Assembly (NCBI RefSeq): GCF_014779715.1
Contig: NZ_JACXYU010000001.1
Location: 558,001 to 622,000 of the forward strand
Origin: Streptomyces chumphonensis
GTDB lineage: Bacteria; Actinomycetota; Actinomycetes; Streptomycetales; Streptomycetaceae
Length of the DNA stretch: 64,000 nt
Reading direction: 5' to 3'
Both the position numbers and the translations under genes were made by a program. The notes under the pieces were generated by a model. That model was not told where the DNA came from and did not search any database. It saw only the letters and a program-made list of their open reading frames with translations. Shown one piece after another: positions 53,706-62,122 of the stretch; within the stretch, counting starts at the first letter, position 1; every line of letters starts with the position of its first letter.

Positions 53706-55172
53706 ATGGCAGAGACGCGAACGTCCGGCCCGGTGGGCCGAGGGGGACGGCGAGCCGTCGACGGTTCGGCGGGCGGGAACGGGTCCGTGGCCCGGAACGG
53801 GTCCGTGGCCCGGAACGGGTCCGGCGACGGCGACGGCGACGCGCCGGGGGCGCTGGGGCGGCGGGTGCACCGGCTGCGGACGGCCCGGGGGCTGACGCAG
53901 CGGGAGGTCGCGGAGCCCGCGTACACGGCGGCGTACATCTCGACCGTCGAGGCGGGCAAGGCACAGCCGTCCGAGCGGGCGCTGCGGCACATCGCCGAGC
54001 GGCTGGGCACCACGCCGGACGAGCTGACCAGCGGGCGTCCGGCCCACCTGGCCACCGACCTGCGGCTGCGGCTCACCGAGGCGCAGCGGTGCCTGGCGAC
54101 GGCCGACCCGGCGGAGGCGGCGGCGCGCTACGCGGCGGTGGAGAAGGACGCCGGGCGGCACGGGCTGACGGCCGAGCGGGCCGCCGCGCTGGTGGGGCGC
54201 GGGCAGTGCGCGGTGGAGGGCGGTGACCTGGCGGCGGCGCGCGGCCTCTTCGAGGCGGCCGAGAGGCTGCTGGCGGAGGTGGGGGCGACGCTGCCGCGCC
54301 GCGTCCCGGCGCTGCGCGGGCGGGCGCTGACGCATCTGCTGGCCGGTGAACTGCGCTACGCCTGCTATCTGTTGGAGACGGCGCTGGACGAGCTGAACGC
54401 GGCGGGGCTGCGCGACCCGGAGGCGCTGGTGCTGCTGTACACGGCGATCATCGCGCCGTACATGGACCTGGGGGCGCACGCGCGGGCCGCGCAGGCGGCG
54501 GAGCTGGCGCTGGCGCTGGCCCCGGAGGTGTCCGATCCGGCGCTGGTGGCGCAGATGCACCGGGGTGTGGCGCGGACGCTGCTCGCCGAGGGCCGGGCGG
54601 CGGAGGCCGACGCGGCGCTGGTGAAGGCGGCGGACGCCTACCAGCAGTTGCAGATCCGCACCGAGCTGGCGCACTGCCACTGGATGCGCGGGTACGTCTT
54701 CGCGCAGTCCGGTGATCTGGCGCGGGCGGAGGACGCCTACCGCACGGCGCGGGACATGCTGGCCTCGCGGCGGGCCCCGCTCTTCGCGCACCAGGTGGGT
54801 GTGGAGCTGGCCGACGTGCTGCACCGCCGGGGCAAGGACGCGGAGGCCGAGGACCTGCTGCGGGAGCTGCTGTCGGGGCTCGGCCCGGAGCGCGGCGCCG
54901 TGCACGGGGCGGGCGCGCACCGGCTGCTGGGCCTGGTGGCGGAGGGGCGGGACGACGTGGAGGCCGCCGAGCGGCACTACGTCACGGCGATGGGGCTGCT
55001 GGAGCGGGCGGGGGCGGCCGGGGACCTGGCGGACGTCTGCCGGCTGCTGGGCGACCTGCTGCGGCGCACGGGCCGGGCGGAGGCGGCGCTGGACGCGTAC
55101 CGCACCGGCCTCGGCCACCGCTCCGCGCCCGGCACGACGACTCTCGGCCCGGCCCCGGCCCGTCCGTTCTGA
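53706..55172 (+). CDS. XRE-type regulator with TPR domain
   Basis: 488 residues. After a low-complexity start (containing three 18-bp repeats encoding VARNGS-like units at ~53769-53823) lies an XRE HTH (RVHRLRTARGLTQREVAEPA, YTAAYISTVEAGKAQPSERA). The rest is TPR-rich helices (~130-480). Such Streptomyces proteins often sense a peptide or protein ligand. The 18-bp repeat could vary in copy number between strains. Confidence 0.88.
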   Translation: MAETRTSGPVGRGGRRAVDGSAGGNGSVARNGSVARNGSGDGDGDAPGALGRRVHRLRTARGLTQREVAEPAYTAAYISTVEAGKAQPSERALRHIAERLGTTPDELTSGRPAHLATDLRLRLTEAQRCLATADPAEAAARYAAVEKDAGRHGLTAERAAALVGRGQCAVEGGDLAAARGLFEAAERLLAEVGATLPRRVPALRGRALTHLLAGELRYACYLLETALDELNAAGLRDPEALVLLYTAIIAPYMDLGAHARAAQAAELALALAPEVSDPALVAQMHRGVARTLLAEGRAAEADAALVKAADAYQQLQIRTELAHCHWMRGYVFAQSGDLARAEDAYRTARDMLASRRAPLFAHQVGVELADVLHRRGKDAEAEDLLRELLSGLGPERGAVHGAGAHRLLGLVAEGRDDVEAAERHYVTAMGLLERAGAAGDLADVCRLLGDLLRRTGRAEAALDAYRTGLGHRSAPGTTTLGPAPARPF

Positions 55173-55236
55173 GCGGCCCCCGGGGTGGGCGGACCCCGGG
55201 TTGGGCGGACCCCGGGGCGGGTTGCCGTCGGCGGCG

Positions 55237-56265
55237 TCAGCCGTGCTGGTCCGGCGGTGGCGCCGGTGGCGTGGGCGGGTGACCGGTCAGTGCCGTGCCC
55301 AGGGCGGAGGCGACGTAGTAGACGGTGCGGCCCACGCGGTAGCGCGTGACGAGGTCGGCGTCGTGGAGCGCGGTGAGGTGCTCGGAGACGGTGGCGGGGC
55401 TGAGGCCGAGGTCGCGGGCCAGGGAGCTGGTCGAGGCGGGCTGGTGCAGGCTGGTCAGCACGGTGGCGCGGGTGCGTCCGATGAGGCGCTGGAGACTTCG
55501 CGGGGCCGGGGGGTGGGGCGCGGCGTGCCAGAGGTCGCCGATGCCGCGTGCGGGGTAGATGAGGGTCGGCTGCCAGGGTGCTTCGACGACGACCGTGAGC
55601 GCCGGCCACACGAAGGCGCTCGGCAGGAGCAGGAGGCCCTGGCCGCCGAGGGGGTGCCGGGCCCGGTGGGGGGCGGCGATGTGGAGTGCGCCGAGTTCGT
55701 GCCAGGTGAGGGTGGGGTGGAGGTCGGTGAGCGTGCGCAGGAGTCCGCCCTCGGCCAGCTGACGGGACCTGACGGCGATGTCCGCGTCGAGCAGGTCCCG
55801 GAGCTGGGGCCACTGCGGGGCGATGAGCCAGTTCCAGCAGCTGCGGATCAGCGTGACGAGCCCGTCCAGGGTGCGGGCGGGGTCGGCGAGGAGGCGCTCG
55901 GCGACGTCGGGGAGGGGAGGCGTGGCGCGTTCGGGGCCGTGCAGGCAGCGGTGGAGTTCCCGGCGCACGTGGGTGAGGGGGGTCCGCGCGACCCGGGCGA
56001 GTTCGTCCTCGATCTCCGCGAGGGGGCCGTCCGGGGGCGGGGTGAGGAAGTCCGGTGTGTATCCGGCGTGGGGCAGGAGGGCCAGCAGCGGGGCGAGTTG
56101 TTCCTCGTCGAGTTCGGGCCGCAGTCTCCTCAGCCAGGGCTGGTGGTAGGTCTGGCGGCGGGGGTCGGCGAGGGTGCGTACGGCGGCGACGGTCTCCCAC
56201 AGGGGGGAGCGCGCGAAGCGGCACTTCAGGAGGTCGGCCGTCTCCACGAGCAACTGCACCGCCAT
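55237..56265 (-). CDS. ArsR-type winged-helix regulator (DUF5937-like)
   Basis: 342 residues. The large N-terminal domain (MAVQLLVETADLLKCRFARS, PLWETVAAVRTLADP) precedes the ArsR winged helix (QPASTSSLARDLGLSPATVS, EHLTALHDADLVTRYRVGRT). It is divergent from the MFS transporter with 88 bp between and probably represses it. The same domain order is found in the regulator at 42262. Confidence 0.9.
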   Translation of the reverse strand: MAVQLLVETADLLKCRFARSPLWETVAAVRTLADPRRQTYHQPWLRRLRPELDEEQLAPLLALLPHAGYTPDFLTPPPDGPLAEIEDELARVARTPLTHVRRELHRCLHGPERATPPLPDVAERLLADPARTLDGLVTLIRSCWNWLIAPQWPQLRDLLDADIAVRSRQLAEGGLLRTLTDLHPTLTWHELGALHIAAPHRARHPLGGQGLLLLPSAFVWPALTVVVEAPWQPTLIYPARGIGDLWHAAPHPPAPRSLQRLIGRTRATVLTSLHQPASTSSLARDLGLSPATVSEHLTALHDADLVTRYRVGRTVYYVASALGTALTGHPPTPPAPPPDQHG

Positions 56266-56353
56266 GACCGCTCCCGCCTCCTTCCGGGTGGCTCACGGGC
56301 CGCGAGGGGCCGGTGGTTTCGGCTGTGTCCGAATCCATTGAACCCGCACCGGG

Positions 56354-57634
56354 GTGGTCAGGATGCTGCGTCCCATGTCTCAGCAGAGCGATCCCGCCGC
56401 CTCCGCTCCCCTCGCGCCCGCCCCCGTCGTGCCGGCGACGTACCGGTCGGTCCTCGCGGTGCGCGAGTTCCGCATGGTCTTCCTCGCACAGGTCATCGCG
56501 ACGCTGGGGAACGTCGTCGCGCAGATCACGCTCGCGATCATGGTCTACGAGCGGACGCGGTCGCCGCTGCTGTCCTCGTTGACGTTCGCGCTGGGCTTCG
56601 CCCCCTACGTCTTCGGGGCGACCCTGTTGTCGGCGGTGGCGGACCGGCGTCCCGCCCGGGACGTCATGGTGGTCTGCCAGGCGGTCAGTTGCGCGGTGGT
56701 CGGCGTCATGGCGGTGCCGGGGATGCCGATTCCCGTCCTGCTCGCCCTGCTGCTGGTGCTCGGCACCGTCGCGCCGGTGTTCCAGGGCGCCCGTGCGGCG
56801 AGTCTGCCGGATCTGCTGTCCGGCTCCGGATACGCGCTCGGCCGGTCCCTGCTGCGGCTGGTCTCGCAGAGCACCCAGATCATCGGCTTCGCGGTCGGCG
56901 GGTTGCTGCTGCTGGTGATGACGTCCTCGCAGGCCCTGCTGGCGGCGGCGGTGACGTTCGGGCTGGCGGTCCTGCTGCTGCGGTTCGGGGTGCGGCGTCG
57001 TCCGGCCCGGCAGCCGGAGGGCGACGCGCGCGGTTCGGTGGCCCGCGCCTCCCTGTCGGGTGTGCGGCAGGTGCTGGCGGTTCCCGGGCTCCGTCCGCTG
57101 CTGCTGCTCACCTGGCTGCCGCCGGCGTTCGCCGTCGCGCCCGAGGCCCTGGCCTCCCCGTACGCGGACGAACTGGGCGGCGGCTCGGCCGCGGTGGGGC
57201 TGCTGCTGTGCGCCGCGCCGGCGGGTTCGGTGGTCGGCGAGCTGCTCGCGGGGACCCTGCTGAGCGCGGGGACCCGGGTGCGGATGATGCTGCCGACCGC
57301 CGCGTTGATGTTCGTGCCCCTCCTCGGTTTCGCGTTCCGCCCCGGCCTGTGGGCGTCGGTCGCCTTGCTGACGGTGTGCGGTCTGGGCTTCACGTACGCG
57401 ATGGGGCTGGACCAGCGGGTGATCGACGCGACGCCCGAGGCGCTGCGCGGCCGGGCGCTGACCATCACGCTGGCGGGGCTGATGATCACTCAGGGGCTGG
57501 GGTTCGCCGCCGCCGGCGCGGTCGCGGAGTTCCTGCCGCCGCACGTGGTGATCGTGCTCGTGGGCTCCCTCGGCCTGCTGACCCTGGCCTGGTGCGGCGC
57601 GTCGCTGCGCGGTCGCGGCGCCGGGCGCTCCTGA
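56354..57634 (+). CDS. MFS transporter
   Basis: Up to 426 residues from GTG 56354; ATG 56375 is equally plausible. About twelve hydrophobic segments are visible, starting FLAQVIATLGNVVAQITLAI, with the MFS loop ADRRPARDVMV between TM2 and TM3. The family resembles multidrug efflux permeases of Streptomyces. Regulated most likely by the divergent ArsR-type protein. Confidence 0.9.
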   Translation: MVRMLRPMSQQSDPAASAPLAPAPVVPATYRSVLAVREFRMVFLAQVIATLGNVVAQITLAIMVYERTRSPLLSSLTFALGFAPYVFGATLLSAVADRRPARDVMVVCQAVSCAVVGVMAVPGMPIPVLLALLLVLGTVAPVFQGARAASLPDLLSGSGYALGRSLLRLVSQSTQIIGFAVGGLLLLVMTSSQALLAAAVTFGLAVLLLRFGVRRRPARQPEGDARGSVARASLSGVRQVLAVPGLRPLLLLTWLPPAFAVAPEALASPYADELGGGSAAVGLLLCAAPAGSVVGELLAGTLLSAGTRVRMMLPTAALMFVPLLGFAFRPGLWASVALLTVCGLGFTYAMGLDQRVIDATPEALRGRALTITLAGLMITQGLGFAAAGAVAEFLPPHVVIVLVGSLGLLTLAWCGASLRGRGAGRS

Positions 57635-57661
57635 CCCGCGCGACCGTGTCCCTGCGGGAGT

Positions 57662-58300
57662 TCAGGGATGCCGGACCGTCCAGGTGTCCTGGCGGACGTC
57701 GATGACGGGCATGCCGGCCGCGTGGGCGGCGGCCACTCCGGCGCAGGTGTTCTCGAAGGCCAGGCAGCGGTGGGGGTCGGTGTGCAGCCGCGCGGCGGCC
57801 AGGAGGTAGGCGTCGGGGGCGGGCTTGAGGTGGGCGACGTGTTCGCGGGCGACGACGACGTTGAAGACGTCGGCCAGGCCCACGGCGGCGAGGCCCGCGC
57901 GGACGACCTGGCCGTCGTTGGCCGAGGCGACGGCGATGGGGACGGTGGCTGCCAGGTGGCGGGCGGCGGCGGCCACGGGCGGCACGGGCCGCGCACGGAC
58001 GCTGCCGGTGAGCCAGTGGGCGCGGGTGCGGGCGACGAACTCCCGATCCGTGCACGGCAGGTCCAGGCCCAGGTCGGCGCGCAGGCGTGCACGCAGGGCG
58101 CCGAGGTCGGCCAGCGGCGCCTGGCGCAGCCAGGGTTCGGGGACGGTGAGGGCGAGGTCGTCGAAGGAGGCGCGGACGGCGTCGGTGTTGAGGGTTCCGG
58201 TGTCGACCAGGGTGCCGTCGAAGTCGAAGATCGCGGCGGCCGGACGCCGGGCGGGGACGAGGCCGACGCGGAGGCCGGCGGGGGCGTGGTCGGTCAGCAC
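57662..58300 (-). CDS. HAD-family phosphatase paired with the terpene-cyclase-like gene
   Basis: 212 residues from a GTG that overlaps the previous stop (GTGCTGA). HAD motif I is FDFDGTLVDTG, II is VASAND, III contains HLKPAPDAYLLAA, and IV is AFENTCAGVAAAHAAGM. It is of the phosphoglycolate/beta-PGM-like group. The tight overlap with a DxDTT class II cyclase gene suggests that it removes phosphate from the cyclised prenyl diphosphate; natural fusions of a HAD domain with a class II cyclase (drimenol synthases) are known. That link is inference. Confidence 0.85.
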   Translation of the reverse strand: MLTDHAPAGLRVGLVPARRPAAAIFDFDGTLVDTGTLNTDAVRASFDDLALTVPEPWLRQAPLADLGALRARLRADLGLDLPCTDREFVARTRAHWLTGSVRARPVPPVAAAARHLAATVPIAVASANDGQVVRAGLAAVGLADVFNVVVAREHVAHLKPAPDAYLLAAARLHTDPHRCLAFENTCAGVAAAHAAGMPVIDVRQDTWTVRHP

Positions 58301-59856
58301 GGCGGGTGCTCCTGACGTATGAGGGCCAGGGCGTCGCGCAGTCCGCGGGCCGCCAGGGCGTGGATCTGGGTGCCGGTGGCCGTCAGCAGGGGCCGTGGGC
58401 CGGACATGACGGGCCGGTCGGTCCAGGTGCCGTCGTCGGTCTGGGTCTCGACGAGGAAGCGCAGGGCTTGTCCGATGGCGCCACCGACGTCCGGGAGGCT
58501 GCTGCCGTGGGTGGCCAGGGCGGTGAGGGCCAGACCGGTGGCGGTCGGACTGGAGTACGGTTCGCCGTCGATGCGCGGCCAACCGCCGTCGTCGCGCTGG
58601 GCGGCGAGGAGGGCGTCGACGGTGGGGCGGTGCGGGGCGTGGGGGTGTGCGGTGGTGCTGATCTCGGCCGCGCCGTAGGCCGGGGGGATGTACCAGTCGC
58701 TGGGCCAGTGCCCGTCGGCACCGTGGGCGGTGAGCCAGGTACGGGCCCGGGCGAGATCGAGGCCGGGCAGGGCGGCGGCCCCGATGCCGGCGACCATGTG
58801 GGCGACGACGTCCGGAGCGGGGGTGTCGTCGTGCGTGAGCCAGGTGTTCCACAGTCCGTCGCGGGTCTGGTGGCGGCGCGCGTAGCGGGTGGCAGCCGTG
58901 CGGACCCGCCCGGCCTGCGGGGTGCCGGCCAGCGCGAGGAGGGTGTTGCCGGTGGTGTCGTTGTCCGAGTCGAGCACCGCCGTGCAGGGCCAGCCGCCGT
59001 CCGGGTTCTGGGCCCGGGCGAGGAAGGCCAGGGCGGGGGGCAGGGCTGCGCGGTCGAAGTGGCGGTCGCCGCGCAGGCAGCGGACCAGCAGGCCGGTGTC
59101 CCAGACCTCGCTGACCAGGAAGCGCCAGGTACCGTCCGGACGCTGATCGGCCAGCAGGCTCTCGCGGGCCCGCAGGGTCACCCGGTGCCCGGGGGTCGCC
59201 CGGGTCAGGGCGAGGTGCAGCATGCCGGTGACCAGCGGCATGCCGTAGAAGGAGCCGTCCGGACTCTGCGCCCGCTCGAACTCCTCGACGTGGCCGACCG
59301 GGACCGGTAGGCCGAGAGCGGTGCGGGCGATGGTGTCGAAGGCCAGCAGCAGGGCCCGCTGCCAGGGTTTGCGGCGCGCCCCGCCCCCCGCCGCCAGCGC
59401 CCGGGCGACCTGGTCGAGCAGGCGGCGCGCGTCGGCCCCGGGCGAGGCCGCCGCGCAGGCGAGCGCGTGCAGGTAGAGGGTGCGCCTGGCCTGCGGACCG
59501 TCCTTCGCGGCCAGGTCCGTGAAGGCGGCACCGCCCCCGGTGGCGACCACCGCGACGAGCCACTCGTCCACGGCCCGCGTGAAGGGGTCGTGCTCCTGGG
59601 GCCGCGCCCGGGCCAGCCAGCGCACGGCACGCGCACGGGCCGCCTGCGCGTGCCGGACCCCGGCCAGGGAACACGCGACGACGGCGTTCTCCAGGACGCG
59701 CGGCTCGGACGGCACACGCCAGGCCCCGTCCCCGCCCTGGCCGTCGACGGCGAACCTCGTCGCCCTGTCCAGGCAGCGTCCCGCCGTCGCGGAGATGTCC
59801 GTGCGCCCGGCCGAGCGCGCCGACGCGCCGGTCACCGGCGAACCGACGTGCGGCAC
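58294..59856 (-). CDS. Class II terpene cyclase-like protein (prenyltransferase/squalene-oxidase repeats, DxDTT)
   Basis: 520 residues from a GTG after GGGGAGGGCGG. At least six Q-x-x-D-G-x-W-type repeats are visible (AQSPDGSFYG, DQRPDGTWRF, AQNPDGGWPC, TRDGLWNTW, AQRDDGGWPR, TQTDDGTWTD), which build the alpha-barrel of class II cyclases. The motif DSDNDTTGNT contains DxDTT, the acid motif of class II sesquiterpene (drimenyl diphosphate) cyclases; squalene-hopene cyclases use DxDD. It is much shorter than a squalene-hopene cyclase (~650). It probably protonates a prenyl diphosphate; the following HAD phosphatase would then release the alcohol. It lies 95 bp downstream of the methyltransferase on the same strand. 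Confidence 0.7.
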   Translation of the reverse strand: MPHVGSPVTGASARSAGRTDISATAGRCLDRATRFAVDGQGGDGAWRVPSEPRVLENAVVACSLAGVRHAQAARARAVRWLARARPQEHDPFTRAVDEWLVAVVATGGGAAFTDLAAKDGPQARRTLYLHALACAAASPGADARRLLDQVARALAAGGGARRKPWQRALLLAFDTIARTALGLPVPVGHVEEFERAQSPDGSFYGMPLVTGMLHLALTRATPGHRVTLRARESLLADQRPDGTWRFLVSEVWDTGLLVRCLRGDRHFDRAALPPALAFLARAQNPDGGWPCTAVLDSDNDTTGNTLLALAGTPQAGRVRTAATRYARRHQTRDGLWNTWLTHDDTPAPDVVAHMVAGIGAAALPGLDLARARTWLTAHGADGHWPSDWYIPPAYGAAEISTTAHPHAPHRPTVDALLAAQRDDGGWPRIDGEPYSSPTATGLALTALATHGSSLPDVGGAIGQALRFLVETQTDDGTWTDRPVMSGPRPLLTATGTQIHALAARGLRDALALIRQEHPPC

Positions 59857-59951
59857 ATCTCCGCCCTCCCCACGAGTCTCCGGGTGGCATTCCCACCCGT
59901 TCGCGCGACCAATCCCCGATCCTGCGGCGTAGGCGTGCGGCGCGAGGGCGC

Positions 59952-60641
59952 TCAGTGGGGCAGGGGGCGCAGGACGGCCCATTCCCGGTCCCGGTCGAGC
60001 CAGCGGGCCAGGGTGAATCCGGCGGCCTCGGCGATCTTCTCGAACTCCTCGTCGGCGTGGACGACGTCGGTCCAGGCGTGCGTCCAGGTGGTGTCGCCGT
60101 GCCGGCACTCCTGGGCCGCGTGGAGCACGCCGCCTTCGAGGCGGGCCTCGGTGATGGTGACGACCATCGGGCCGGAGCGCACGGTGTGGCCGGCTTCCAG
60201 GGCGGCGGCCCAGGTGGGCGAGGTGCGCTGGACGAGGACGAGCCCGTCGTCGGTGACGTGGCGGTGGCAGGTGTCCAGGAAGGCGTCCCGCTGGCCGGGG
60301 ACGATCGTGTTCACCAGATATCCGGCGAGCACCACGGCGGGGAAGCGGTCGGGCAGCGCCAGTGTCTCGATGTCCGCGTGCACACGGGTCGCGGTGCGGA
60401 CGTGGGCCAGCATCGCGGCGCTCTGGTCCACCGCGACCACGTGGTGGCCGAGTGCGGTCAGCTCGTGGGTGATCCGGCCCGCGCCGCAGCCGAGTTCGAG
60501 GATCGGGGCGCCGCGTGGCACGGCGCCGTGGATGACCTCCGGTTCCCGGCCGGCCGGGAAGGCGCGGTAGAGGCCGACGGGGCTTCCGTCCGGAGCGACG
60601 GGGCCTCCGTCGGAAGCGGTGCCGCGTCCCAGGGGGCTCAC
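59952..60641 (-). CDS. SAM-dependent methyltransferase of the MRYLH locus
   Basis: 229 residues from a GTG that overlaps the P450 stop (GTGA). APILELGCGAGRITHELTAL is motif I of class I methyltransferases, then HHVVAVDQSAAMLAH and VLAGYLVNTIVPG. Some biarylitide clusters (myxarylin) carry a methyltransferase that N-methylates the cross-linked tripeptide; the overlap with the P450 makes the same role likely. Alternatively it methylates a terpene product. Confidence 0.85.
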   Translation of the reverse strand: MSPLGRGTASDGGPVAPDGSPVGLYRAFPAGREPEVIHGAVPRGAPILELGCGAGRITHELTALGHHVVAVDQSAAMLAHVRTATRVHADIETLALPDRFPAVVLAGYLVNTIVPGQRDAFLDTCHRHVTDDGLVLVQRTSPTWAAALEAGHTVRSGPMVVTITEARLEGGVLHAAQECRHGDTTWTHAWTDVVHADEEFEKIAEAAGFTLARWLDRDREWAVLRPLPH

Positions 60642-61792
60642 GCGGGCACCCCGCTCACCGGAAGCTCCCGCAGCCCCCGCAGGGTCGCGTGGCGCCAGTG
60701 GACCGGCTCCCCGGCCAGGCGCAGCTCGGGGGCGTGGCGCAGCAGTGCGGTCAGGGCCACGGCGCAGGTGAGGCGGGCCAGGGACGCACCGGCGCAGGCG
60801 TGCGCGCCCCACCCGAAGCCCAGGTTGTGGTTCGGGTCCCGGGTGAAGTCCAGGGCGTCCGGGTCGGGGAACCGCCGGGGGTCGCGGTTGGCGGCGGCGA
60901 CGAGCACGATGACGTCCTGCCCCCGCCGGATCGTGCGGCCGCCGAGTTCGTGGTCGGCGGCGCAGACGCGGGAGACCGCCTGCACCGGGCCGGAGTGGCG
61001 CAGCAGTTCCCGGATCGCCGCCTCGCTCACCCCGGTGGTGCGGAGTTCCCGCCACCGGTCCGGAGTGCGCAGCAGGGAGAGGACGGAGGCCGCGACGAAC
61101 CTGCTGCTGGGGGCGTAGCCCGCGTGCAGCGTGGCGCGCAGGGTGTTGAGGATCATGTCGCGGGAGATCCCCGTGTCGGTCCGTGCGCGGAGGAGGTCGC
61201 CGAGCAGTCCGCCCTGCGGGCGCTGGTCGAGCCAGTCGGAGATCTGGGCGCTGAGGTGGTCGCGGGCCGCGGTGCCCGGTGCGGCGGCCTCCGGGGTGAG
61301 GCCGGAGTCCATGGCCGCGACGATGGCCTCCGACCAGGCGACGATGTTCTTCTCGTCGGCGTCGGGCACACCGAAGAGTTCGGCGACGGCCGTGAAGGCC
61401 AGCGGCGCGGTGTAGTCCGTGACCAGTTCGCCGCCGCCGCGCTCCCGCAGTGCGTGCAGCAGCCGCTCCGCCCGGTCCTCCAGGCGGGCCCGGATCGCCG
61501 CGAAGTCCTGGTGGCGGTAGGCGTCCATGAGGACGCGGTGGACGGCGCCGTGCTCCGGCGGGTCCAGGGTCTGGATGCTGAGCAGGTTGTCCGGGACGTC
61601 GATACCGGCCGCCCGCAGGTCGGAGGAGAACGTCTCGGTGCGGCGCAGCGCGAGCAGGCAGTCCTCGTATCCGCTGACGACCCAGGCGCCCAGCGGCTCG
61701 TACCAGTGCACCGGATCGGCCGAGCGCAGGCGGTGGTACATGGGGTGCGGGTCGCGGATGGTGGCGTCGTCCAGCGGGCGGAACAGGTGCAT
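60638..61792 (-). CDS. Cytochrome P450, candidate Tyr-His cross-linking enzyme
   Basis: 384 residues. The heme-binding loop FGWGAHACAG places the Cys ligand at 333; the ExxR pair is E262-R265 (RELLR). The I-helix segment is HAGYAPSS (223-230), lacking the usual acid-Thr pair (AGxD/ETT) that handles dioxygen protonation. RiPP and glycopeptide cross-linking P450s often deviate here, so this fits an oxidative coupling role. It begins 78 bp after the second MRYLH gene and overlaps the methyltransferase. No ferredoxin gene is nearby. In biarylitide loci the adjacent P450 (BytO/P450Blt) joins Tyr-3 to His-5. Confidence 0.9.
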   Translation of the reverse strand: MHLFRPLDDATIRDPHPMYHRLRSADPVHWYEPLGAWVVSGYEDCLLALRRTETFSSDLRAAGIDVPDNLLSIQTLDPPEHGAVHRVLMDAYRHQDFAAIRARLEDRAERLLHALRERGGGELVTDYTAPLAFTAVAELFGVPDADEKNIVAWSEAIVAAMDSGLTPEAAAPGTAARDHLSAQISDWLDQRPQGGLLGDLLRARTDTGISRDMILNTLRATLHAGYAPSSRFVAASVLSLLRTPDRWRELRTTGVSEAAIRELLRHSGPVQAVSRVCAADHELGGRTIRRGQDVIVLVAAANRDPRRFPDPDALDFTRDPNHNLGFGWGAHACAGASLARLTCAVALTALLRHAPELRLAGEPVHWRHATLRGLRELPVSGVPA

Positions 61793-61821
61793 CACGTGCC
61801 TCTCTGCCGTGCGTGACGGGC

Positions 61822-61857
61822 AGCGGGTGCCCCCGGGTTGCGTCGGGGGCACCCGCT
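61822..61857 (-). promoter_or_regulatory. Perfect 14-bp hairpin between peptide genes and P450
   Basis: AGCGGGTGCCCCCG (61822-61835) pairs exactly with 61844-61857; loop GGTTGCGT. It lies 13 bp after the second MRYLH stop and 30 bp before the P450 start. It has no U-run. It may partly terminate or stabilise the short upstream message, giving more peptide transcript than P450 transcript. Confidence 0.7.
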
Positions 61858-61870
61858 GACCACTGGTGGA

Positions 61871-61888
61871 TCAGTGGAGGTAGCGCAT
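61871..61888 (-). CDS. bytA: Pentapeptide gene MRYLH, copy 2 (biarylitide-type precursor)
   Basis: The 18-bp frame ATGCGCTACCTCCACTGA encodes M-R-Y-L-H and a stop. GGGGGAG lies 6 bp upstream. Biarylitide precursors are the shortest known RiPP genes (for example MRYYH in Planomonospora, MRYLH in myxarylin-type clusters); the P450 joins the Tyr and His side chains and the first two residues are removed. It differs from copy 1 by one synonymous base (CTC/CTG), while flanking bases differ, which indicates selection on the peptide. It is too short for standard gene finders. Confidence 0.82.
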   Translation of the reverse strand: MRYLH

Positions 61889-61940
61889 GGCGTCTCCCCC
61901 TCTCTTCGGGGCTCCGGGGCCGCTACGTCCGACGGGGTGT

Positions 61941-61958
61941 TCAGTGCAGGTAGCGCAT
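61941..61958 (-). CDS. bytA: Pentapeptide gene MRYLH, copy 1 (biarylitide-type precursor)
   Basis: The 18-bp frame ATGCGCTACCTGCACTGA encodes M-R-Y-L-H and a stop. GAGGAGG lies 7 bp upstream, a near-ideal Shine-Dalgarno. It sits 52 bp ahead of copy 2 and 165 bp after the stop of the hydroxylase-like gene, on the same strand as the P450. Two exact copies of such a peptide directly before a P450 cannot plausibly arise by chance. Leu-4 in the centre gives the Y-L-H tripeptide known from myxarylin. Confidence 0.86.
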   Translation of the reverse strand: MRYLH

Positions 61959-62122
61959 GGTGGACCTCCTCGTGACGGGCCGCCCGGGGGCGGCGGTGGG
62001 GGGTGGGCGCGGGTGGCACCGCGCTCGGCGGCGCGGGTCTCCCACGCGATCGGAGGGGTGCGCGGACGGCCTGGCGCACCGGGTGGGGGAAGCGGGGTGG
62101 GGATCAGGGACGGCCGGGGGCG

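Noticed and set aside
61793..62122. A third MRYLH-like minigene
   Set aside because: Both strands were read around the P450 and hydroxylase genes; only the two copies at 61871 and 61941 were seen.
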